From JBMOKT01 sp049323895 (GTDB taxonomy: Bacteria; Bacillota; Peptococcia; Peptococcales; BICA1-8): a stretch of 64,000 bases of DNA. Position numbers and translations under genes: made by a program. The notes under the pieces are model-generated. The model made no database searches, was not told the DNA's origin, and saw only the letters and a program-made list of their open reading frames with translations. Location: positions 1 to 64,000 of the forward strand of contig JBMOKT010000008.1 of assembly GCA_049323895.1 (NCBI GenBank), read 5' to 3'. Below are positions 43,427-52,052 of the stretch, in pieces; positions within the stretch are counted from its first letter, which is position 1, and each line of letters opens with the position of its first letter.

Positions 43427-43442
43427 AAATTGTACACAATTT
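43427..43442. promoter_or_regulatory. perfect palindrome upstream of hdrC
   Basis: AAATTGT, two bases, ACAATTT form a perfect inverted repeat about 70 bases upstream of the hdrC start. It may be an operator, for instance for a redox regulator. The spacing differs from the usual Rex site. Confidence 0.4.
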
Positions 43443-43646
43443 CACTAAGTTCACATAAAGTGACTTATTCGAGATTTTAAATTAAAATCCTTCTCTTAAT
43501 AGTTAAACAATTCTATTTATTAAAAAACCTTAGTAATATTATACATGAAAAAAATTTATAAATGAATGTCAATATAGATTTAAAAACACAGCAGTGTTCA
43601 CCCGCCGACAGAAAAAAACGGCTGGCGCCGTTTTGGTATGTTTAAA

Positions 43647-44000
43647 TTATCTTATATGACTTTCCTTTAAATCTCTAATTATTAAAGTCACTGATATCTC
43701 AGTTTCAGGATCGTAATCCTTAAAAATTGTAATAAAATTCAAACCTAATTCCTGGAGCAAAGCATTTTTAAAACGTTTCTTGTATTCGTCCAACAGGGCT
43801 AAATCCATTAATCTGGTTGTGTGTCTGTCAATGGCATCAAGGGCTTTAAGGGCTGGAACACGTTTGTTTCTTGTAATTAATAAAATTGCATTATCCAATA
43901 CCTCTACCTTCTGCCACAAAAGACCAACCTGAAATAACTCAATATTAATTTTATTATTTATGGCTTGAATCTGTTGTTTAAATTGACCTAGACCATTCAT
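43647..44000 (-). CDS. DUF2294-like protein
   Basis: This protein of about 117 residues has an alpha/beta pattern similar to the DUF2294 family, with KVEVLDNAILLITRNKRVPA and DRHTTRLMDLALLDEYKKRF and a final strand TEISVTLIIRD. It is cytoplasmic. The start used is the ATG six bases after AAGGAG; a start 41 codons upstream would lack a ribosome site. Role unknown. It is divergent from the Na/Pi transporter gene. Confidence 0.6.
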   Translation of the reverse strand: MNGLGQFKQQIQAINNKINIELFQVGLLWQKVEVLDNAILLITRNKRVPALKALDAIDRHTTRLMDLALLDEYKKRFKNALLQELGLNFITIFKDYDPETEISVTLIIRDLKESHIR

Positions 44001-44164
44001 AGAGGTCTCCTTAATTTTTTTCAATATATAAAATCCTTCGACAAATCCATAAAAAAACCTGCTTGAGAAAAGATAATTTGCTAAATTAGATAAATCAGCG
44101 TTCTGAAATATAAATAAACCCATATAAATTTCAATAAATTATAACTCTTATAGGATGGGTTTAT

Positions 44165-45100
44165 ATGTTCAGTATTTTTCTGTTTTTGGCAGGTTTGCTG
44201 ATTTTCTTAACAGGCTTATATATCCTTAAAACCGGTCTTAAGTATATGTACAGCATAAACCTAAAAACAGTGATAAATAATTTTACCCATACACCACTTA
44301 AAGGATGTTTAACCGGGACTGCCTTGACTATGCTCCTCCAATCCTCCAGTGCGGTAACTGTCATCACTATAGGACTTGTCGATACAGGGTTGATGGTTTT
44401 CACCCAGGCCCTGGGGATTGTCTTGGGCACAAATATCGGTACAACCTTAACGGGTCAAATTTTAGCCTTTAATTTGGAAAAATTAGGGCTCCCTATTATA
44501 TATATGGGGTTGCTGCTTATTCTTTTTCCAGGTCTCCTGAGGGGAATTGGTTTTAATCTATGCGGGCTGGGTATGATTTTTTTAGGAATGGATTTTATGG
44601 CAAAAGCCTTTTTATTTATCCAAAGCAACCCACTTTTTTATCACCTTTTAATCATAACCCAAAGAAACAATCTCCTAGCTGTAATAGCAGGCATAATCTT
44701 TACGGCAATTATCCAATCGAGTAGTGCCATGACAGGAATAGTCCTGGTCCTGGCCAAAAACGGACAGTTAAACCTGGTAACAGCTACTGCCATAATCCTG
44801 GGAAGCAATGTCGGTACTTGCATAACCGCCCTCTTGGCTGCCATAGGTTCCACAACTGCCGGCAAAAGGGTTGCTGCTGCCCATGTATTATTAAATATCT
44901 TGGGTGTGCTCCTTTTCTATCCCTTCCTTTTACAGTTTACCCAGTTAATGTCCCTTACCAGCACCGATTTGCCGCGGCAAATTGCCCATACCCATACTGT
45001 TTTTAACATTCTAAGTTCTCTTTTAGTATTACCCTTTGCCGGGCTGTTCACCCGGCTGATTTGCTGGATGGTACCGCAGTCAAACATTAGTGACCAGTGA
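44165..45100 (+). CDS. Na/Pi cotransporter family protein
   Basis: This 311-residue protein has about eight membrane helices in two inverted halves. Each half carries the family QSSSA motif: TMLLQSSSAVTVITIGL near residue 57 and TAIIQSSSAMTGIVLVL near residue 183, with LGTNIGTT and LGSNVGTC following. It imports phosphate with sodium. It lacks the PhoU-like C-terminal domain found in longer members. Gene is single; converges on mgsA. Confidence 0.9.
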   Translation: MFSIFLFLAGLLIFLTGLYILKTGLKYMYSINLKTVINNFTHTPLKGCLTGTALTMLLQSSSAVTVITIGLVDTGLMVFTQALGIVLGTNIGTTLTGQILAFNLEKLGLPIIYMGLLLILFPGLLRGIGFNLCGLGMIFLGMDFMAKAFLFIQSNPLFYHLLIITQRNNLLAVIAGIIFTAIIQSSSAMTGIVLVLAKNGQLNLVTATAIILGSNVGTCITALLAAIGSTTAGKRVAAAHVLLNILGVLLFYPFLLQFTQLMSLTSTDLPRQIAHTHTVFNILSSLLVLPFAGLFTRLICWMVPQSNISDQ

Positions 45101-45141
45101 CCGGTGCACAATGCCCAGTTGAAAAATATTGTAAAATATTA

Positions 45142-45166
45142 AAACCGCCTTGAAAGAGGGCGGTTT
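45142..45166. terminator. bidirectional terminator between the Na/Pi gene and mgsA
   Basis: AAACCGCC and GGCGGTTT form an 8-bp stem with T-runs on both sides; it overlaps the mgsA stop codon. Confidence 0.75.
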
Positions 45167-45539
45167 ATTTGTCACAATCAGATAATGCTTTTAAAATGAG
45201 TTGGGCGGTTCCTATATTAGTTGCAACAGGTATCCTATGGACATCGCAGAGTCTAATTAACGCAGTAACGTCAGGTTCATGGGGTTGTGGTGTAAGAGGA
45301 TCTCTAAAGAAAATTACTACGTCCATCTTACCACAGGCGATCTTACTTCCTATCTGCTGATCTCCGCCAAGCGGTCCGGACATAAAGCAATATATATCAA
45401 GTCCGGTGTTTGCTTTTAGTATAGTTCCTGTTGTACCTGTGGCATAAAGCTCTTGCCCTCTAAAAAAATTTAAATTTTCTTTGACAAATAGTAATAAGTC
45501 ATCTTTTTTTTCATTATGGGCAATCAAAGCTATTTTCAT
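45165..45539 (-). CDS. mgsA: methylglyoxal synthase
   Basis: This 124-residue cytoplasmic enzyme converts dihydroxyacetone phosphate to methylglyoxal and phosphate. Signs are IALIAHNEKKDDL at the start, ATGTTGTILK near residue 34, SGPLGGDQQIG with the catalytic region near residue 56, and FFRDPLTPQPHEPD near residue 78. The length is typical (about 125-150). It lies next to a small unknown gene. DHAP is also a precursor of the 46.6-54.8 kb cluster, but no link is shown. Confidence 0.93.
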   Translation of the reverse strand: MKIALIAHNEKKDDLLLFVKENLNFFRGQELYATGTTGTILKANTGLDIYCFMSGPLGGDQQIGSKIACGKMDVVIFFRDPLTPQPHEPDVTALIRLCDVHRIPVATNIGTAQLILKALSDCDK

Positions 45540-45542
45540 ATT

Positions 45543-45812
45543 TTACTCCTTTTTTTGAGTATTTATCCCGACTGCAAAATTTTTTTCAATTAAAATAAGG
45601 GTATCATAATCTTGGAGATCTTTACTCTCAACAACAGTATCTGCACCTTGGGGAAGTAAAAAGCCTTCAGTAATCCTCTTTGTCTCCCAAGAATGAATCC
45701 CACTGCACTTATCCGGCAAAATCCTTAAGGCAGCATATCCTTCCTCTTTTAATACCTTTAGTATTTTACTATTTAGTGCAAATCCACTTCTTAGTGCCAA
45801 ATATTTTTCCAT
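45543..45812 (-). CDS. unknown 89-residue protein
   Basis: This small protein is three bases upstream of mgsA on the same strand, so it is probably co-translated. It has a helical N-terminus (EKYLALRSGFALNSKILKVL), a Cys-containing middle and no membrane segment. No domain was recognised. The start used is the ATG five bases after GGAGG, with another in-frame ATG just before it. Confidence 0.65.
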   Translation of the reverse strand: MEKYLALRSGFALNSKILKVLKEEGYAALRILPDKCSGIHSWETKRITEGFLLPQGADTVVESKDLQDYDTLILIEKNFAVGINTQKKE

Positions 45813-45959
45813 CATGACCTCCAAAAAGCAATATATAGCATATAAATATGTATTTCTTCTATATAATTCTCCTCTTTCCTGCCAGTATATTTTAAAAAGA
45901 TTTAAGGAACAATAAGTCTGAATGTAATTAATATATTAATACATTTCAAGGAGGTATTT

Positions 45960-46457
45960 ATGAATAAAAAAGTAATTGGTGTTTTTTCGTCAAAGGAGCA
46001 AGCTGACAGTGCAGCTTCTAAACTGAGAGAATCAGGCTTTAATAAGGAAATTTCTGTTGTGTCCAAAGGGCAGGATAATCAGCAACAGCAAGGCAGAAAC
46101 AATAATCAAGGAACCATGAATATGGGAACAGGCGATTCAGTAGCTGATGGTGCTGCTACAGGTGCAACCTGGGGTGCATTAGGCGGTTTAGCTTTAGGAG
46201 CAGGGGCATTGGCAGTTCCAGGATTTGGTCCCTTATTAGCGGCAGGTCCCATTGCAGCAGCAATAAGCGGAGCAGCCGCTGGCGGATTGGGTGGAGCATT
46301 AATTGATATGGGCATACCAGAAACAGAGAGCAAGAATTATGAAAACGACGTAAGAAAAGGAAAAAGCTTAGTTTCAGTTGAATGTAATGATGACAAAGCG
46401 GCTAAAGCTCAGGAAGTATTGCGTAAATCTGGGGCAGAAAACGTAAAGGTTCACTAG
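45960..46457 (+). CDS. general stress protein with glycine-rich core
   Basis: This 165-residue protein has an N-terminal ferredoxin-like half (KVIGVFSSKEQADSAASKLR) typical of YflT/GSP17M-type stress proteins. A Gln/Asn-rich linker, a glycine/alanine hydrophobic hairpin (residues about 65-110) and a C-terminal strand pattern LVSVECNDDKAAKAQEVLR follow. Such proteins often associate with membranes under stress. A ribosome site AAGGAGG precedes ATG, and a terminator follows. Confidence 0.82.
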   Translation: MNKKVIGVFSSKEQADSAASKLRESGFNKEISVVSKGQDNQQQQGRNNNQGTMNMGTGDSVADGAATGATWGALGGLALGAGALAVPGFGPLLAAGPIAAAISGAAAGGLGGALIDMGIPETESKNYENDVRKGKSLVSVECNDDKAAKAQEVLRKSGAENVKVH

Positions 46458-46472
46458 ATTATTAAAAAAATC

Positions 46473-46510
46473 AAAGGGAGTGCGGCAAAGTTCATGCTCC
46501 CTTTTTTAAG
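46473..46510 (+). terminator. terminator of the stress protein gene
   Basis: AAAGGGAG and CTCCCTTT form an 8-bp stem with a 16-base loop and then a T-run. Confidence 0.75.
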
Positions 46511-46534
46511 TTTAAATCTTTGACTTACTAAAGC

Positions 46535-46557
46535 AGCGAGCCTGGGAAAGGCTCGCT
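46535..46557 (-). terminator. hairpin after the amidohydrolase gene
   Basis: AGCGAGCC and GGCTCGCT form an 8-bp stem. On the minus strand it lies just past the amidohydrolase stop; the T-run is weak. Confidence 0.5.
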
Positions 46558-46569
46558 ATCTTTCCTTAT

Positions 46570-47418
46570 TTATGCTTTCCACCATGTTACTCTTTTTGTT
46601 GATTCGGATACTCCAGTTTCCTGGAATTCTTTGCTTTTTCTTGGGGATTGTTCTCCTTTGTGATTTAAACCAAGAAGAAGATTAATGTTTCCACCTAAAA
46701 TTTTATCCTTCTCCCCTTCAGGTATTTTTAAAAGCAAGATTTTTTTCAATTCTACTACTGGGTGAGAAAGGGGAAACTCAGACCCAAAAATAATTTTACT
46801 AGATCCAACTTTTCCAACAGCTTCTTTGATATGCAAAAAGTTTCCAGTAGAGGTTTCCAGGAAAAAATTATCTATATCTCGAGCAGCCTCTAAGCCGTCT
46901 TGGTCAGCTGGCCCAAAGCCCATATGACCCAAAATAAAATTGGTTTTAGGAAATTGCTTTGCTAAAGCTGCAAACTTGGCAGTGGAAGCACCTGGACTGT
47001 ATACTACATGAGTGTAGACTGGATAACCATAATTGCCGCAACATTCTGCCAAATCTGCTATTGCTTTACTAGAAAAGGAAAATTGATGGGTCATAGGCGA
47101 TAATTTTAATCCTTTATACCCCACTTTAAAAGCCTGCTCTAATTTATTTGCAGCATTAGCCTCATGAGGATCAACACAGAAATACCCTCTAAGGACATCT
47201 GGGTTGGATTTAAAAGATTTTTGGACATATTCGTTATTGGGAATTAAATTCTCCGGATTTCTCCGACCGATTATATACTCAGTCATTACTCTAACATCCA
47301 TCATTCCGCCAGGAACTACCACACCCTGGTCAATACCTGCTTCCTTTATTTGCTCTAAATAAAGCTCCGCATTGCCATAATCAGTTTCAGAAATATGCCC
47401 ATGTGCATCAATAATCAT
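46570..47418 (-). CDS. amidohydrolase-fold enzyme, candidate benzoxazole cyclase
   Basis: This protein of about 282 residues is an Amidohydro_2-type TIM-barrel. The metal motif HGH lies at IIDAHGHISE. Other signature segments are GLKLSPMTHQF, TNFILGHMGFGPAD and IIFGSEFPLSHP. Family members act as hydrolases or decarboxylases, and some (NatAM in nataxazole biosynthesis) close a benzoxazole ring. The surrounding gene set fits that role, but the sequence alone does not show it. The start used is the ATG directly before IIDAH; in-frame starts up to 12 codons earlier have weaker support. It is the last gene of the cluster. Confidence 0.75.
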   Translation of the reverse strand: MIIDAHGHISETDYGNAELYLEQIKEAGIDQGVVVPGGMMDVRVMTEYIIGRRNPENLIPNNEYVQKSFKSNPDVLRGYFCVDPHEANAANKLEQAFKVGYKGLKLSPMTHQFSFSSKAIADLAECCGNYGYPVYTHVVYSPGASTAKFAALAKQFPKTNFILGHMGFGPADQDGLEAARDIDNFFLETSTGNFLHIKEAVGKVGSSKIIFGSEFPLSHPVVELKKILLLKIPEGEKDKILGGNINLLLGLNHKGEQSPRKSKEFQETGVSESTKRVTWWKA

Positions 47419-47505
47419 CTTAACTCTCATCCCTTTCGTTAAACTCAAAGGCACAAAAAATTATAAAACACTTTAATTCCCCATTCTCCATTGATAAATA
47501 ATCTC

Positions 47506-48831
47506 CTATTCTTTTATTACTCGAAGAGTTTTACCTTGAGGTCTGGGGACTTTTCGAACAAGCTCGAATTCACAAGGAATACCAACGGCGAATTCCATTT
47601 TGCTTGCTAATTTATCAGCCAATTCAGAAGTAGGCTGTACTCCTGCAGCCAATTCTGTACAAATTTTTAATTTATCGTTATTTCCTTCTTTAATAATAAA
47701 TTGATACCAATTTCCTACTTCCGGCATGCGCATTAAGAATTCCTCCAGGTAGAAAGGAGAGAAATTAACCCCACGAACTATTATTTCATCTACAACTCTG
47801 CCTCGCATGTACAGTCGAGGAAAATTAACACCACAACTGCACCGTTCTAAATCAATATAGCCCAAATCCTGAGTGCGGTAACGTATCAATGGTGTATCAA
47901 GTCTAAGAAGGTTGGTAACTACTATTTCTCCAATTTGCCCTGGCTCTAAAACTTTATTTGTTTTAGGGTCAATTATTTCAACAATACAGTGGGCAAGAGG
48001 AATATGGTAACCGTCGTGAGCATCACATTCAATACCTATAACACCTGCCTCTAACGATCCATAGTAGAAATTTGCTTTTGTCCCCCAGATTTTTTCTACC
48101 CTATTGCGAAAAGCTGGAGAACACCCTTCCCCGGTTAAATATATTTTCTTTAGAGGAAGACTTGAAAGTTTAAAATTTTCTTGGACAGCAGCTTCATAAA
48201 GAGTCATAGCATATGAAGGTGTGGTAATAATTATGTTGGGCTGTAGATCATGTAATAATTTTATGGATTTTTCAGGAGTTGAATATGCCCCGCCTTTACC
48301 CGCAGGAATAACAGTAGCCTGGCAGCCATCCATAAATACCTTATGGAAGGATAGTCCGGCTGAACTCATTTCATAAGGCAAAGCATTAAAACATATATCT
48401 CCAGTATTAATATCAAACAAACCGGGATATGCAGGTGCCAAGTCATGTAAGTATAAATCTCGCCACGAGTACATGATGTAAATCTGTTCACCGCCGGTAG
48501 TTCCGGTAGACACATGAATAAGACTAATATCTTTTTTATCACAGGCTACCAGAGCCCAAGGATTACCCCTTAGTTCATCTTTAGTAGTAAATGGCAGTTT
48601 TACTAAATCCTTTATGTTTTTTATATCCTGTGTTCTAACTCCAGCATCAGATATTTTTTTTTGATAAAAGTCTGTACCCCTGTATGCGCTATTGACTATT
48701 TCCTTAAAGGCAGCACTTTGGAATTCTTGAATTCTTGCCAAAGGTAAGCTGTCTGCCGGAACGTTAAGGTAACGGGTCATAAAATGAGCCACTCTTGTAT
48801 TCTTTATTTTTTTGTCATATTTTGAAAACAT
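47506..48831 (-). CDS. phenylacetate-CoA ligase-like adenylate-forming enzyme 1
   Basis: This 441-residue protein belongs to the PaaK-type AMP-binding family. It has the ATP loop HVSTGTTGGEQI near residue 152 and the hinge motif RYRTQDLGYI followed by GRVVDEIIVRGVNFSPF near residue 345. A Cys pair, ERCSCGVNFP, matches the zinc-like knuckle seen in related enzymes. Such enzymes activate aromatic acids as AMP or CoA esters. In this cluster the likely substrate is 3-amino-4-hydroxybenzoate or a derivative. A second copy of the family lies at 53503. It starts after GGAG at nine bases. Confidence 0.82.
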   Translation of the reverse strand: MFSKYDKKIKNTRVAHFMTRYLNVPADSLPLARIQEFQSAAFKEIVNSAYRGTDFYQKKISDAGVRTQDIKNIKDLVKLPFTTKDELRGNPWALVACDKKDISLIHVSTGTTGGEQIYIMYSWRDLYLHDLAPAYPGLFDINTGDICFNALPYEMSSAGLSFHKVFMDGCQATVIPAGKGGAYSTPEKSIKLLHDLQPNIIITTPSYAMTLYEAAVQENFKLSSLPLKKIYLTGEGCSPAFRNRVEKIWGTKANFYYGSLEAGVIGIECDAHDGYHIPLAHCIVEIIDPKTNKVLEPGQIGEIVVTNLLRLDTPLIRYRTQDLGYIDLERCSCGVNFPRLYMRGRVVDEIIVRGVNFSPFYLEEFLMRMPEVGNWYQFIIKEGNNDKLKICTELAAGVQPTSELADKLASKMEFAVGIPCEFELVRKVPRPQGKTLRVIKE

Positions 48832-48837
48832 ATTTTC

Positions 48838-50859
48838 TCACTCCTCAATATCAATGTCCACCAGTTTTTTATAAGGAGAATCACTATTTATCGCTAACAA
48901 CTTTTTCCACGTTTTCTGGCATTTCTTTACGCCGCCCGTATTTTGGTATAGATTTCCTAAATCATAGAGTACTCGGCAGTAAAGCTCTTCAGATATCTCA
49001 CTTTTTCCCTGCTCGTATGCGTTTTTGACAAAGCGCAAGTCTTTGATTGCCTTCTCTGAAAGCGGGAAGAATGCATCTGGTAAAGATGCTAACAAATACC
49101 CCCGCAGTAAACGCAGCTGAACATTTGTATTGTCCTTACTAATTGCTTGTTTTAGCATGTTCATGCCTTTTATAGCGTTGCTAAACATAAGGTTGGAGTC
49201 ATTGGAATCACGGCCTAAAAGGGCTATGGAGCTTGCATAATAACCCAAAACTACAGGATCTTCAGGATAAATTTTGTTAAGTCTTTCAAAAATATCATGG
49301 GCTTTTTTAGTAGCTTTTTTATTCCCGGCCACCCCAATATCATGGAGGTGTATACCCTCTTGCAGCAATTTTTCTTTAGTATTTAGAGAAGCTATTCTAC
49401 TATCTATATCCCTGAAGTCAATTTGCTGCTGTTTTTCAATTAAATCATGATATTTATCATATGGTGTCTGGGATAACAGTTTATCCCAGATAATTGCTGC
49501 TTCTTCTTCCATATCTAAACGTCTGTAGCAAATTCCCAAATCATATAAAATGCGCCAATATGTATCTCTGGGTAGTATCTGATCATTTTCTTCATATTGC
49601 TGTACCATATATTCAAAGTCAGCGATTGCTGTTGCCGTACGCCTAAAGAATCCTTCCGGAAGCCTATAGCTGTGATAGGCTCTTATTTTTCTGATTTCTA
49701 TATTATCCGGACTATAATTAACTGCTTGATCTAAGAGTTTCATTGCTTTTATTGCATTTTCAAACATGATCATAGGAACCTTACTATCTCTTCCAGACAT
49801 GGACAGGCAGTCAGCATAATAAGCAGTAATAAGTTCATTATGGGGATTAAGTCTATGGGCATTTTCAAAGTACTCCAAGGACTTGACAACTGCTTCTTTA
49901 TCTCCGCTAAGAGCAGCAGTATACATCTTTATACCTTCTTCCAAACCAAAAACAGCTTCATCATTTTCACCAGCAATACCTATTAAATTATCTTTGGCGA
50001 CATCATCTGTCTCATAAACATTATTATCTGGCAGCTTTTGGACAGTCTCTTGCAGCAAGATATTTTTCTCTTCTAAAATCTCCCCTAGTCCCTCATTCTT
50101 TAACATTTTCATATAGTTAATATCACTAGTAACATCTATGAGCTTTAGCCATGTTTTTCTTGCTTCTTCAACTTTGTTTATATTTTTATAGGCAATACCT
50201 AAATCATAAAGTAAATTCCAGTAGAAATTTTGGGAAAAACTACTTGGGTTTTCCTCATAGCGGGAAATAAGATAGTTAAAATCTTCTATAGCTGTTTTAG
50301 TACGATGAAAATACATTTCCGGCAGGTTATAACATACATGTGCCCTCAAGCTGCGATTCTGAATATTATCGGGTTGAGAATTAATAACTTGGTCAAGTAT
50401 TTTTAATCCTTCCAGCGTCTTGTTCATTCGTTCTGTAGGATTTATTGCATCTCTGCCTAGCATGGTAGTAATGGAGCCAAGATACCCCCAGGCTTCAATA
50501 TTTTCCGGTTCATGTTCAACAAAGTCGCTTAGTAGTTTATAAGCCTGGATTACCGCCTCTTTATCACCTTGAATTCCAAGCTCGTGAAGCTTTATAGCTT
50601 CTTCTAACATATCTGGTCTGTTTTTTTCTTCGTTAACTGAATATTCTTCTACGATCTGCCCTCCGTCCTCAACCTTAGGGGGAGCTTGGGTAATATCATC
50701 CGTTACACTTAAAGATTGCTCTGAAAAATCCTCAGTTACAGTTTGCCTACTATCTACCCAATCCTGAAATTCTATTTTTTCATCAGATTGTTTTTCTGCA
50801 TTAATAAATCCAATAGGCCATAAAAAAACCTTTTGTAATCCCTGAAGATTATTCTCCAT
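48838..50859 (-). CDS. tetratricopeptide-type protein with three long repeats
   Basis: This protein of about 673 residues is helical throughout. It holds three tandem repeats of about 190 residues (rough positions 83-270, 290-470 and 505-670). Each carries the landmarks LGRD or SGRD, a later PDNI with RxxRA, an LPExFF-like segment, and YWxxLYDLG. The repeats themselves contain TPR-like helix pairs. No catalytic motif was seen. It lies between ligase 1 and the aldolase on the same strand, so it might scaffold the pathway enzymes or be unrelated. The start used is the ATG nine bases after GGAGG; an upstream ATG has no ribosome site. Confidence 0.72.
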   Translation of the reverse strand: MENNLQGLQKVFLWPIGFINAEKQSDEKIEFQDWVDSRQTVTEDFSEQSLSVTDDITQAPPKVEDGGQIVEEYSVNEEKNRPDMLEEAIKLHELGIQGDKEAVIQAYKLLSDFVEHEPENIEAWGYLGSITTMLGRDAINPTERMNKTLEGLKILDQVINSQPDNIQNRSLRAHVCYNLPEMYFHRTKTAIEDFNYLISRYEENPSSFSQNFYWNLLYDLGIAYKNINKVEEARKTWLKLIDVTSDINYMKMLKNEGLGEILEEKNILLQETVQKLPDNNVYETDDVAKDNLIGIAGENDEAVFGLEEGIKMYTAALSGDKEAVVKSLEYFENAHRLNPHNELITAYYADCLSMSGRDSKVPMIMFENAIKAMKLLDQAVNYSPDNIEIRKIRAYHSYRLPEGFFRRTATAIADFEYMVQQYEENDQILPRDTYWRILYDLGICYRRLDMEEEAAIIWDKLLSQTPYDKYHDLIEKQQQIDFRDIDSRIASLNTKEKLLQEGIHLHDIGVAGNKKATKKAHDIFERLNKIYPEDPVVLGYYASSIALLGRDSNDSNLMFSNAIKGMNMLKQAISKDNTNVQLRLLRGYLLASLPDAFFPLSEKAIKDLRFVKNAYEQGKSEISEELYCRVLYDLGNLYQNTGGVKKCQKTWKKLLAINSDSPYKKLVDIDIEE

Positions 50860-51177
50860 AAACAAATCCCTCCTTGTATTTTTGTTATTATTAAAAATTA
50901 CCAAATCTTCTATTACAAAATATTCTTTAGTAATTTTTTTGTGATAAAAAAGAGTTAAATATATATTCTAATCAGCAATTTTATATTCTTATAATTCATT
51001 TTCTTAAAATTAGATAAGATTGATGAACTTATTCACCTTTCTTTATTACAGCCGCAGAATATAATAAGCTATTATAGATAAAATACCCAATGCTACCAAC
51101 CGCTGGTAAAATTATACGTAAAATGGGAGTTATAAAAACTCCCATTTTACTTTACCTCAGCATATCTTAAATACTAT
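50860..51177. other. gene-free stretch with a terminator
   Basis: Apart from the terminator at 51120-51148 this AT-rich region shows no open frame with a ribosome site. It probably holds the promoter for the downstream TPR/ligase/amidohydrolase genes. Confidence 0.55.
51120..51148 (-). terminator. terminator after the aldolase gene
   Basis: AAAATGGGAGTT and AACTCCCATTTT form a 12-bp stem with a five-base loop. It ends the aldolase/DHQ synthase part of the cluster. Confidence 0.8.
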
Positions 51178-51972
51178 TTAAATTACGGCTATTTCTTGCA
51201 GCCTTTCTTTTGGCATATCTTCATCTATAACTTGGCGAATAAGGCTGGCAAGGTGTGTGGGATTGTAATGCTGAAATACATTTCTGCCTATGGAAACCCC
51301 TTTTGCGCCAGCTTTAATTGCATCAGAAATCATTTCCAAAAGACTATAGGTTGAATTTACTTTCTGCCCCCCTGCAATTATTACCGGGACCTTAACAGCT
51401 TGAGTAACCTCTTGGAAGGTTTCAAGAGAGCCTGTATAATGGACTTTGATTAGGTCGGCCCCAACTTCTTCTGCAACACGGGCGGCATGTTTAATTTTTA
51501 CAGGATCAAATTCATTTTCTTTGATGCCATCTCTAACATACATCATTGCTAAAAGAGGCATTCCCCATTGGTCACAATACTCGGCTATTTTACCCATGTC
51601 TTTAAGCATTGAACCTTCAGAAATTCCTCCGAGGTTAACGTGTACTGAAACTCCAGTTGCTCCAAGCTTAATTGCATGCTCTACCGATGAGACCAGTTCC
51701 TTACTATTTGGTACAGGGTCTAGAGCAGTAGAAGCAGATAAATGTACAATCAGTTCACATTTCCCGGCTTTTAACTCCCCGACAATCTGCTTAACCAGAC
51801 CTTTATGAACTATGACTGCATCAGCTCCACCTTCTGCAACCATTTTAACCATTCCCGGCATATCCGTTAAGCCGGCAATAGGACCTACCGTAATACCATG
51901 GTCCATAGGTACGGTAAATAACCGCTGAGAATGTTTAAACAATTTATTCAGCCGCATCTCTTTTCCAGTCAC
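51178..51972 (-). CDS. DhnA/GriI-type class I aldolase
   Basis: This 264-residue TIM-barrel aldolase belongs to the DhnA family that includes archaeal ADH synthase (AroA') and GriI. Motifs include FTVPMDHGITVGPIAGL near residue 19, VSVHVNLGG near residue 108, the Schiff-base lysine in ADLIKVHYTG near residue 175, and IIAGGQK near residue 198. GriI joins aspartate semialdehyde and DHAP into the C7 precursor of 3-amino-4-hydroxybenzoate. The neighbouring gene encodes its known partner enzyme type. The start is GTG behind GGGGGT. Role in primary aromatic synthesis is less likely, since no other shikimate gene is near. Confidence 0.85.
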   Translation of the reverse strand: MTGKEMRLNKLFKHSQRLFTVPMDHGITVGPIAGLTDMPGMVKMVAEGGADAVIVHKGLVKQIVGELKAGKCELIVHLSASTALDPVPNSKELVSSVEHAIKLGATGVSVHVNLGGISEGSMLKDMGKIAEYCDQWGMPLLAMMYVRDGIKENEFDPVKIKHAARVAEEVGADLIKVHYTGSLETFQEVTQAVKVPVIIAGGQKVNSTYSLLEMISDAIKAGAKGVSIGRNVFQHYNPTHLASLIRQVIDEDMPKERLQEIAVI

Positions 51973-52052
51973 TTGTATTTACCCCCATTTAATTTTCATT
52001 TTCTAAGGACTATTGATTACTAGCACTGACTTATATTTCTCCACTCGCCTAT

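Noticed and set aside
43427..43442. Rex operator before hdrC
   Set aside because: The arms and spacing differ from the usual TTGTGAAN4TTCACAA pattern, so only an unnamed palindrome is claimed.
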